Of a stretch of DNA of 33,297 nt, positions 27,246 to 33,297 are shown one piece after another. The stretch's first letter is position 1, and every line of letters starts with the position of its first letter. The notes beneath the pieces were generated by a model. It worked only from the letters and a program-made list of their open reading frames with translations. It did not search any database and was not told where the DNA came from. A program made the translations under genes and the position numbers. Source of the DNA: an uncultured Christensenellaceae bacterium (lineage in GTDB: Bacteria; Bacillota; Clostridia; Christensenellales; UMGS416); NCBI GenBank assembly GCA_944376795.1, contig CALWDW010000034.1, positions 1-33,297 of the forward strand, written 5' to 3'.

Positions 27246-27590
27246 ATGGCCGGCCGGGGAAAACACAGGAGAATGTCCTATTTGGCCGTATTGGTCGGGG
27301 TGGCGCTGGCGGCGGCGGCCCTGGTCTATCTCATGAGCATTTACCGGCAGTATACGGATCTTCGGGATGAGCGTGCCGCGCTACAGCAGCAGCTGGAGGA
27401 GGAAAGGGTAACCACAGCCGAGCTCCAAGACGAGCTGGATTATACCCAGACCACTGATTTTATTGAGCGTGCCGCCCGAGAGAAGCTTGGGTGGATTATG
27501 CCGGGGGAGATCCGCATTGTCACGGAGGAAGAGGCGCCCGCCTCCGGACAGGCCGCTTCGTCCACACCTGTGCCCGCTTCCGACAACTAG
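27246..27590 (+). CDS. divIC: Septum formation initiator, DivIC/FtsB family
   Basis: A 114-residue bitopic divisome protein. A short basic cytoplasmic tail (MAGRGKHRR) leads into one transmembrane helix (about 11-31) and an extracytoplasmic coiled coil (about 33-68, with heptads such as RAALQQQLEEE). The REKLGW...PGE motif follows, and the Ser/Pro-rich tail is unstructured. In Gram-positives DivIC works with FtsL and DivIB to activate septal wall synthesis. The ATG 27246 follows GTAGGGGG; the frame is open 58 codons upstream, but that part overlaps yabQ and the promoter and is not coding. Confidence 0.93.
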   Translation: MAGRGKHRRMSYLAVLVGVALAAAALVYLMSIYRQYTDLRDERAALQQQLEEERVTTAELQDELDYTQTTDFIERAAREKLGWIMPGEIRIVTEEEAPASGQAASSTPVPASDN

Positions 27591-27615
27591 ACTTTCTGTA
27601 AAGGAGCCGATCCCC

Positions 27616-28587
27616 ATGACCCAACGGAGCGACCGCAGCGCGGTTATCGATATTGGATCCAATTCTGTGCGTCTGTTGGTGGCCGACATGCAGGGGCGTA
27701 CGGTATGGCCGGTTCATAAGGACCTGAGGACCACCCGCTTGGCCAAGGGCATGACCAGCAGCGGTACCCTGGGCTGGGAAAGTATTGAGCGTACCATCGC
27801 CGCGCTGCAGGAATTTCGCGCCAAGGCGGGAGAGCTTGGGGCTTCCCGTCTTTACTGCTTCGCCACCTCGGCGGTGCGGGAGGCGAAGAACCGGGATGAA
27901 TTCATCCGGGTTACGCATCGGCAGACAAAAATCCTGGTTCATGTTCTCTCGGAAGAGGAAGAGGCTGCCATGGGCTTTGCCGGTACGGGCGCGGGGGAGT
28001 ACCGGGGCGTCATCGACATTGGCGGCGGAAGCACCGAATTGGCTATCGGCTCAGGGCTGCGGCCGGAGTTGGCCCGAAGCGTGCGGCTGGGCGCGGTCCG
28101 AGCGGTAGAGCTCTATCCCCCCGGGGACATTGCCGATCCCTTAACCATGGAGGCTATGCGCCAGTGGTGTGTGAACCGCATGGCGGAGGTGCTGCCGGAA
28201 ATTACCCCGCTGCTGCGGCAGGAAGATGCGCAGCCCGTGTGGTACGGCGTGGGAGGCACCATCACGTCTCTGGCCTGTATGGATCAGTACCTGGCCACCT
28301 ACGACCGGGAGCGGGTGCAGGGTTATGGGCTCTCCCGGATTAAGGTCAAGCGGATCCTGGAGGAGCTCAGCCACAAGACCCTGCAGGAGCGGCGGGAGAT
28401 CACAGGCCTGTCGCCGCAGCGGGCGGATATCATTGTGGGCGGCGTAATGATTCTGGCAACGCTGATGGATGTCCTGGGCCTGCAGGTGATCCGGGTTAGC
28501 GACAGCGATAACCTGGAGGGGTATCTGGTTTCGCGGGCGGCCGGGGAGACGCGGGATAGGCTGCCAGAGGAGGATATCAATGATTAA
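27616..28587 (+). CDS. Ppx/GppA-family phosphatase
   Basis: A 323-residue exopolyphosphatase / guanosine pentaphosphatase of the short, two-lobed actin-like form without the C-terminal HD-like domain of E. coli Ppx. The first phosphate loop is AVIDIGSNSVRLL (about 9-21), the EEEEAAMGFAG segment holds the catalytic acid, and the second loop is VIDIGGGSTELAIG. It degrades polyphosphate or pppGpp; which one cannot be told from sequence. The ATG has AAGGAG nine bases upstream. The next gene begins eight bases before its stop, so they are coupled. The link to divIC is common in Clostridia. Confidence 0.94.
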   Translation: MTQRSDRSAVIDIGSNSVRLLVADMQGRTVWPVHKDLRTTRLAKGMTSSGTLGWESIERTIAALQEFRAKAGELGASRLYCFATSAVREAKNRDEFIRVTHRQTKILVHVLSEEEEAAMGFAGTGAGEYRGVIDIGGGSTELAIGSGLRPELARSVRLGAVRAVELYPPGDIADPLTMEAMRQWCVNRMAEVLPEITPLLRQEDAQPVWYGVGGTITSLACMDQYLATYDRERVQGYGLSRIKVKRILEELSHKTLQERREITGLSPQRADIIVGGVMILATLMDVLGLQVIRVSDSDNLEGYLVSRAAGETRDRLPEEDIND

Positions 28588-28894
28588 GCACATCGTCATG
28601 TGGCGTTTTAAAGAAGAGGCCGAGGGCGCCTCCAAGCTGGAGAATATGCGGCGGGTGAAAAAACAACTGGAGGCCTTGGTGGGGGTCGTCCCCTCTCTTT
28701 TGTCCATGGAAGTAGGCATAGGCGTTACCCACGGGGATATGGCCTATGATATGGCGCTCATTAGCTGCTTTGCAGATCTTGACGGCCTGGAGGCGTACAA
28801 GGTGGATCCCCGGCATCAGGCAATTTCCGCCTTTGTTTCGCGGGTGCGGCTGGAGCGCGCTACCGTCGATTTCCTTGTGGAGGAAACAAATTGA
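28580..28894 (+). CDS. Dabb (stress-responsive alpha/beta barrel) domain protein
   Basis: A 104-residue protein filled by one Dabb ferredoxin-like domain. The opening IKHIVMWRFKEEA and the later YDMALISCFADLDGLEAYKVDPRHQ are the two conserved strand regions. Family members dimerise into a small barrel, and some bind small hydrophobic molecules; the function here is unknown. GGAGG lies inside the end of ppx and the ATG overlaps its stop. It is followed directly by the tRNA promoter. Confidence 0.9.
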   Translation: MIKHIVMWRFKEEAEGASKLENMRRVKKQLEALVGVVPSLLSMEVGIGVTHGDMAYDMALISCFADLDGLEAYKVDPRHQAISAFVSRVRLERATVDFLVEETN

Positions 28895-28912
28895 CAAACT
28901 TTTGAAAAGTAC

Positions 28913-28941
28913 TTGACAGGGAGAATTCCTTGCGGTATAAT
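28913..28941 (+). promoter_or_regulatory. Consensus sigma-A promoter of the tRNA pair
   Basis: A perfect TTGACA (28913-28918), 17 bases and a perfect TATAAT (28936-28941) lie 37 bases before the first tRNA. This is the strongest vegetative promoter in the window, as expected for stable RNA. Confidence 0.9.
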
Positions 28942-28978
28942 AACCCTTGCTTGCAGGAAGTCTGGCAAGCGTCGATGA

Positions 28979-29056
<78 letters not shown>

Positions 29057-29059
29057 TTT

Positions 29060-29136
29060 GGCGGCGTAGCTCAGTTGGCTAGAGCATTCGGTTCATACCC
29101 GGAGTGTCATCTGTTCGAGTCAGATCGCCGCTACCA
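29060..29136 (+). tRNA. tRNA-Met (elongator, anticodon CAT)
   Basis: A full cloverleaf of 77 bases with encoded CCA. The acceptor is GGCGGCG / CGCCGCT, the anticodon arm TTCGG-TTCATAC-CCGGA, and the T arm ATCTG-TTCGAGT-CAGAT. The GGTTCATACCC core is that of elongator methionine tRNA; a lysidine-modified isoleucine tRNA also has CAT but normally has a different anticodon stem. It follows the initiator tRNA after three bases. Confidence 0.93.
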
Positions 29137-29140
29137 AGGA

Positions 29141-29175
29141 AAGTGTTCAATCGTAAGATTGAGCACTTTTTTTGT
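29141..29175 (+). terminator. Terminator of the tRNA operon
   Basis: AAGTGTTCAATC (29141-29152), loop GTAA, and GATTGAGCACTT (29157-29168), followed by TTTTTGTTTATTT. Confidence 0.92.
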
Positions 29176-29342
29176 TTATTTGTCCAGCGGGTTGGCATCG
29201 AGGCCTCGTGTGCAGGCCAGCATGGCCAAGGATCCGCCGCATTGTACGGAGAAGCACCACAATCCGCCGCGCTTCAAACGACGATTCTCGCGGCCGCAGA
29301 TTGATATAGTGGCATACAAAAGAATGCTGTGGGAGACGGAAG
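29176..29342 (+). promoter_or_regulatory. spoIIE upstream region
   Basis: Gene-free stretch after the tRNA terminator. TATAGT (about 29307-29312) could be the -10; the -35 position is poor, as expected for Spo0A-activated promoters with long spacing. The nearest match to a Spo0A box (AACGACGA, about 29277-29284) is weak, so I do not claim one. Another open frame through the tRNA and this region is not coding. Confidence 0.3.
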
Positions 29343-31763
29343 ATGCTTTGGGGAAAAAAGTGGCTGCGCCGCTTGGCCGGCCTTAAGCCGGCGGCTATTC
29401 TGCTGGGCATGACGGCGGCAGGCTTTATGATGGGCGAAGGACGGATCTTGGGAAGCTTGGTACCTGCGCCGGCGGCGCTCTTAGCCATGACGGGAGTTCA
29501 CGGACTGCCTGTGCTTCCTGTGGCGATTGGCGTGGTGGCGGGGATGCTGGCGCCGGGGGACCTGGCGCCGGCCGCCCTGCTGCCGGTGCTGTCGCTGGTG
29601 GTGGCGTGGACGGTTTTGCGGTCGGGGAGAAGGACGGTGGATCCCACATGGGGCTGTGTCATGCTGCTGCTGGCGCGAATGACGGCCCTGCCGTTTTTCC
29701 GGTGGACGCCCTATGCGATGATGCAGTTTCTGATGGAAACGGTCCTGGCGGTGGTCATGTATGTGGCCGCACACGGCAGCATGCTGGCATGGCAGCGCGG
29801 CCGGCTCTTTTCCGGCGGCGGAGAAACGGTCTGCCTGGTGCTGGTTGCAGGCATGGCACTGGGGGGACTGCCGTCGGCATCGGTGCCTTGGGTGCAGGGC
29901 GTGGTGCTGTTTTTGGCTTCGGTAGCGATCCTGGGAGCGGCGATGATCGGCGGGGCGCTGGCGTCCACGGCCTGCGCTGTAGCGCTGGGAGGCATGCTGT
30001 GGCTTATGGAGGGATTGGACGCCGTGACGGCCGCCTGCCTGGGAATCTGCGGTTTGGTTTCCGGCGGCTTGCGTATGGGGAAAAAGTATTTAGTGGGCGC
30101 CGGATTTCTGCTGGGGAGCTGTGTCCTGGGTTTGGCGCTGGGCTTTCCGATGGCGACGGTCATTCCCTATCCCGCGCTGGGGGCGGCTCTCGCCGTCCTG
30201 CTGGCCGTTCCCCAAAGACTGTGGGAGGCGTGGAGCCGTCCTGAACTGGCGGGGCCCATTGCCGCCTCGGCTCGGATCGGAGCGGATATCCAGGAGATTG
30301 CCGTGGAGAGGATGGACCAGTTTGCCGCGTGCTTTCGGGAAATGGCTGCTGCTTTTCACGGCATGTCGGAGGGCGATCCCCGGGACCGGCAGAAGCAGAT
30401 GGCGGAGATTCTGCAGGATGTGGCCGAGCATGTGTGCGGAGACTGCCTCCAAAAGGACCGGTGCTGGAAGCAGAACTTTTTTGGAACCTATCGAGCGTTT
30501 CTGTCCGCGCTGTCGGCGCAGGAGTCTTCCCGGGAGGCTTCCGATGAGGGATTTGGGGCGGATTTTGCCCAGAATTGCCCCCGTGCTGCCGCCATTTCGG
30601 AGCGGCTGCAGCAAGCCGCGCTGACCCAGCGCATGCGCGCCAGCTATGACCGCCGCATTGAAGAGGGGAAAAGCCTGGTGGGACGGCAGCTGGCGGGGGT
30701 ATGCTCGGTGATGGAGGAATTGGCCGACGCCATGGACCTGGATCTGCGGCTCCAGGAGGAGCAGGGAGAGCTGGTGTCCTCTTTGCTGATGGACCAAGGC
30801 ATTTATCCCGAACAGGTCTTGGTGCGGCAGGATGTGTTTGGAAGATTGGCGGTGCAGCTGCGTGTCCCCTCCTGCGGGGGGAAGAGGATCTGCCGGGGAA
30901 GGCTTCAGCGGATCCTCAGCCGGGCTCTGGGCCGCGCCATGCGGCTGAGCCCGGAGTGCACCTGCGGAAACGGCACCTGTGTCCTCCGCTACGAACAGGT
31001 CCGGCAGGTCTCGGTGCGCTGTGCCATTGAGCAGGCCTCCGCCGGGGAGGAGGTCTGTGGGGACGCCTATGCCAGCATCCCCTTGGGAGAGCAGCAGCAC
31101 ATGCTGGCCATTTCCGACGGCATGGGGGTTGGCATCGCCGCGGCCATGGAGAGCACGGCCACGCTCCGGCTGCTGCAGAGCTTTTATCAGGCCGGATTCC
31201 ATGAGGATGTAATCTTCCATACCATCAATCAGCTTTTGCTTCTGCGGTCCCAGGAGGAGATGTACGCCACAGTGGATCTGTGCCTGCTGGATTTGGTGGA
31301 GGGGCGCGCACGCTTTGTGAAAATCGGTGCGGCGCCTACCTATATTCTCCGGGGCAGCGAGGTCATGGTGGTGCACACGCCCACGCTGCCCATGGGGATT
31401 CTGGAGGACGTAACCCCTGCCACCGTCGTGCGCAATTTGGAGGATGGGGATATTGTTGTGATGGTCAGCGACGGCGTTGCCGGGGACGGAGAGTGGGTGG
31501 AGGGCATTCTGCCCCGGCTCAAGGGGCTCTCCATCGAGGCCATGGCGGCGCGCCTGCTGCAGCGCGCGCAGGATCTGGGCCTTCCGGAGGACGACCGCAC
31601 CGTGATGGTGGCCCAGATGCGGCGGGAAGGCATGGGAAAACGCTATGGCTTCCCCCAGGAGCAAAGCGTGCGCTACTGGAGGAACCGGGTCGCCCCAGTG
31701 GAGCGGCCCGCGGCCGGTGGAGCATCGGTGGAGGCCCGGGGACTGTTTGGAGGGAAGGAGTGA
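29343..31763 (+). CDS. spoIIE: Stage II sporulation protein E (PP2C phosphatase)
   Basis: An 806-residue membrane phosphatase that dephosphorylates SpoIIAA to release sigma-F in the forespore and also binds the asymmetric division machinery. The N-terminal third (about 15-295) is a run of about ten hydrophobic segments, followed by a helical regulatory region with several cysteines (about 370-380), and the C-terminal PP2C domain (about 560-790). Metal-binding aspartates are visible: D574 (CGDAY), D592 (SDGMG), D710 (SDGV) and D750-D751 (EDDRT). Length is close to B. subtilis SpoIIE (827). The ATG has GGGAGACGGAAG before it. The 170 bases upstream contain a TATAGT but no convincing Spo0A box. 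Its position after a tRNA gene and near divIC is conserved in endospore formers. Confidence 0.96.
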   Translation: MLWGKKWLRRLAGLKPAAILLGMTAAGFMMGEGRILGSLVPAPAALLAMTGVHGLPVLPVAIGVVAGMLAPGDLAPAALLPVLSLVVAWTVLRSGRRTVDPTWGCVMLLLARMTALPFFRWTPYAMMQFLMETVLAVVMYVAAHGSMLAWQRGRLFSGGGETVCLVLVAGMALGGLPSASVPWVQGVVLFLASVAILGAAMIGGALASTACAVALGGMLWLMEGLDAVTAACLGICGLVSGGLRMGKKYLVGAGFLLGSCVLGLALGFPMATVIPYPALGAALAVLLAVPQRLWEAWSRPELAGPIAASARIGADIQEIAVERMDQFAACFREMAAAFHGMSEGDPRDRQKQMAEILQDVAEHVCGDCLQKDRCWKQNFFGTYRAFLSALSAQESSREASDEGFGADFAQNCPRAAAISERLQQAALTQRMRASYDRRIEEGKSLVGRQLAGVCSVMEELADAMDLDLRLQEEQGELVSSLLMDQGIYPEQVLVRQDVFGRLAVQLRVPSCGGKRICRGRLQRILSRALGRAMRLSPECTCGNGTCVLRYEQVRQVSVRCAIEQASAGEEVCGDAYASIPLGEQQHMLAISDGMGVGIAAAMESTATLRLLQSFYQAGFHEDVIFHTINQLLLLRSQEEMYATVDLCLLDLVEGRARFVKIGAAPTYILRGSEVMVVHTPTLPMGILEDVTPATVVRNLEDGDIVVMVSDGVAGDGEWVEGILPRLKGLSIEAMAARLLQRAQDLGLPEDDRTVMVAQMRREGMGKRYGFPQEQSVRYWRNRVAPVERPAAGGASVEARGLFGGKE

Positions 31764-31821
31764 AGTCCGGGCTCAGATGTCTGGCATCCTTGCATTGGAG
31801 CAGGGGATTGCGGAATGTTTC

Positions 31822-31850
31822 TTGCTCTCGGACGTCCCGCGTGGTATGAT
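31822..31850 (+). promoter_or_regulatory. Promoter of the ACT-UPF0210 operon
   Basis: TTGCTC (31822-31827), 17 bases and TATGAT (31845-31850) lie 55 bases before the likely start of the ACT gene and 58 after the spoIIE stop. Confidence 0.6.
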
Positions 31851-31905
31851 ACTGGGTGTAATGTGCCAGGGCATGGCACAATTTCTATGAAAGAGGATGC
31901 GATCC

Positions 31906-32178
31906 ATGCGAGCCATTGTAACCGTTGCGGGCAAGGACAAGACCGGTATCATTGCCACCGTCAGCACGATTCTCAGCGAAAATCACGCCAATATACTCGA
32001 CATCAGCCAGACCATCCTGCAGGAATACTTTGTTATGATGATGCTGGTGGATCTGTCCCAGCTCAGCGGGGCCGACTTTGTGGAGCTGCAGTCCCTGCTC
32101 AAGGAAAAGGGCGCCGAGGTGGGCGTAGATATCCGTATCCAGCGTGAGGATATCTTTGACGCCATGCACCGGATATAG
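31906..32178 (+). CDS. ACT-domain protein (UPF0237)
   Basis: A 90-residue protein made of one ACT domain ([20 protein letters not shown]...), the small-molecule-binding fold that senses amino acids. The ATG at 31906 is preferred: it lies nine bases after AAAGAGG and gives the family's usual start. An ATG at 31897 directly touches that site. It is followed after 11 bases by the UPF0210 gene, a pairing widespread in Gram-positives, which suggests that the ACT protein regulates or is part of the UPF0210 protein's function. The ligand is unknown. Confidence 0.92.
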   Translation: MRAIVTVAGKDKTGIIATVSTILSENHANILDISQTILQEYFVMMMLVDLSQLSGADFVELQSLLKEKGAEVGVDIRIQREDIFDAMHRI

Positions 32179-32189
32179 GGGGTCGTCCT

Positions 32190-33297
32190 ATGCTGTCGAG
32201 CAATGAAATTCTGCAGACCATTCGGATGATCCAGGAGGATAAGCTGGATATCCGCACGATTACCATGGGCATTTCCCTGCTGGACTGTGCCGATGCGGAC
32301 GTCAGCGTATGCGCCCGCCGCGTCTATAACAAGATCACCACGCGCGCGCGGGATCTGGTGACCGTTGGCACCCAGATTGAGCGGGAGTATGGCATCCCCA
32401 TCGTCAATAAGAGGATTTCGGTCACACCGATTTCCCTGGTGGCGGCTGCATGCCGTGCGGATAACTATCTGCCTATTGCCCAGGCAATGGACCAGGCCGC
32501 CCAGGAGCTGGGCGTTAACTTTATCGGCGGTTTCTCCGCCCTGGTGCATAAGGGCATGACCGTGGCGGATCAGCGGCTGATGGACTGCCTGCCTGAAACC
32601 CTGGCGTCCACCAAGCTGGTCTGCGCGTCGGTGAACGTAGGTTCCACCAAGTCGGGCATCAACATGGATGCTGTGGCCGCCATGGGGCGCATCATCAAGG
32701 AGACGGCGGCGCGTACCAGCGATGCCGATGGGCTTGGCTGCGCCAAGCTGGTGGTGTTTTGCAACGCGGTGGAGGACAATCCCTTTATGGCAGGTGCTTT
32801 TCACGGCGTGGGAGAGCCGGAGTGCGAGGTTCACGTTGGGGTGTCCGGCCCGGGCGTCGTGAAGCGGGCCCTGGAAAAGGTGCGGGGCGCCGACTGGACC
32901 ACCGTGGCCGAGACGGTCAAGAAGACCGCTTTCCAAATTACCCGGATGGGGCAGCTGGTGGCCCGGGAGGCTTCCAGCCGCTTGGGCGTGCCCTTTGGCA
33001 TTGTGGACCTTTCCCTGGCGCCTACGCCGGCGGTGGGGGACAGCGTAGCCCACATCCTAGAGGAAATGGGGCTGGAAGCCGCCGGCGCTCCGGGCACCAC
33101 CGCTGCCCTGGCGCTGCTGAACGACGCGGTGAAGAAGGGCGGCGTCATGGCGTCCTCCCACGTGGGCGGTCTGTCCGGCGCCTTCATCCCTGTCAGTGAG
33201 GACGAGGGTATGATCGCCGCCGCCCGCTCCGGCGTGCTCCACCTGGACAAGCTGGAGGCCATGACCTGCGTGTGTTCCGTGGGCCTGGACATGATTG
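32190..33297 (+). CDS. UPF0210 / PFL-family protein, partial
   Basis: The first 369 residues of a protein of about 450; the rest lies beyond the window. The start (ATG 32190 after AGGGGGT) gives [34 protein letters not shown], the usual opening of UPF0210. The conserved [19 protein letters not shown] segment and the [10 protein letters not shown] region are present. The family shares the pyruvate formate-lyase barrel fold by structure but has no glycyl radical motif in its members and no activase here. The function is unknown. It is cotranscribed with the ACT gene. Confidence 0.93.
   Translation, partial: MLSSNEILQTIRMIQEDKLDIRTITMGISLLDCADADVSVCARRVYNKITTRARDLVTVGTQIEREYGIPIVNKRISVTPISLVAAACRADNYLPIAQAMDQAAQELGVNFIGGFSALVHKGMTVADQRLMDCLPETLASTKLVCASVNVGSTKSGINMDAVAAMGRIIKETAARTSDADGLGCAKLVVFCNAVEDNPFMAGAFHGVGEPECEVHVGVSGPGVVKRALEKVRGADWTTVAETVKKTAFQITRMGQLVAREASSRLGVPFGIVDLSLAPTPAVGDSVAHILEEMGLEAAGAPGTTAALALLNDAVKKGGVMASSHVGGLSGAFIPVSEDEGMIAAARSGVLHLDKLEAMTCVCSVGLDMI

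Noticed and set aside
29060..29136. tRNA-Ile2 (lysidine type) for the second CAT tRNA
   Set aside because: The GGTTCATACCC anticodon arm and the acceptor sequence fit elongator methionine tRNA better.
29270..29312. Spo0A box before spoIIE
   Set aside because: The best match to TGTCGAA on either strand is too poor to claim, although Spo0A control would be expected from Bacillus.
29075..29386. Rightward open frame through the tRNA-Met and spoIIE leader
   Set aside because: It overlaps a tRNA and its terminator and resembles no protein.

Overview
The window comes from the chromosome of a GC-rich, endospore-forming anaerobic Firmicute. A gut Clostridia / Oscillospiraceae-type organism is the best guess. 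The reasons are spoIIE, yabP and yabQ (sporulation), divIC, AddAB recombination, an oxygen-sensitive glycyl radical enzyme with its activase, Fe-S aldo/keto reductase, an E. coli-type lacZ, and strong AGGAGG ribosome binding sites throughout. The genus is an inference; no rRNA is present.

Layout, left to right. (1) 1-930: the first nine codons of a leftward gene that may be an IS256-type transposase, then a frameshifted zinc-ribbon-like hypothetical gene. (2) 929-7313: lacZ (leftward) and, divergent from it, the topB-rsuA operon with a consensus-like promoter and a 16-bp terminator stem. (3) 7639-14999: a redox/accessory locus around a divergent LysR regulator. The leftward arm holds a decayed NADPH-dependent FMN reductase-like gene, a flavodoxin and an aldo/keto reductase. 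The rightward arm holds LysR, a small MerR-like regulator, an exported lipoprotein fusing flavodoxin to a cyclophilin-like domain, a two-domain carboxymuconolactone decarboxylase-like protein, an aldo/keto reductase with a two-cluster ferredoxin tail, and a cupin. (4) 15058-19498: a glycyl radical enzyme of unknown substrate, broken by one inserted base, with its radical-SAM activase, and an NAT_N/GNAT_C acyltransferase-like gene upstream. (5) 19636-33297: a conserved chromosomal backbone of addB-addA, yabP-yabQ, divIC, ppx/gppA-like, a Dabb protein, tRNA-fMet and tRNA-Met behind a perfect sigma-A promoter, spoIIE, and an ACT protein followed by a UPF0210 protein that runs off the window.

How the parts work together. 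The backbone covers DNA repair (AddAB), division (DivIC), translation initiation and sporulation, in an order close to the Bacillus/Clostridia yabPQ-divIC-spoIIE neighbourhood. The accessory middle looks like a regulated redox-detoxification or fermentation module, but its substrate cannot be read from sequence. The strongest unusual signals are a candidate sigma-E promoter for yabP lying inside a hairpin that would hide the yabP Shine-Dalgarno only on read-through mRNA, a frameshifted glycyl radical enzyme with unusual active-site and radical loops (GCYEP, RVCGWN), an initiator tRNA with one extra base and a mismatched T stem, and the extracytoplasmic flavodoxin fusion. Several one-base lesions in separate genes raise the question of real decay versus sequence error.
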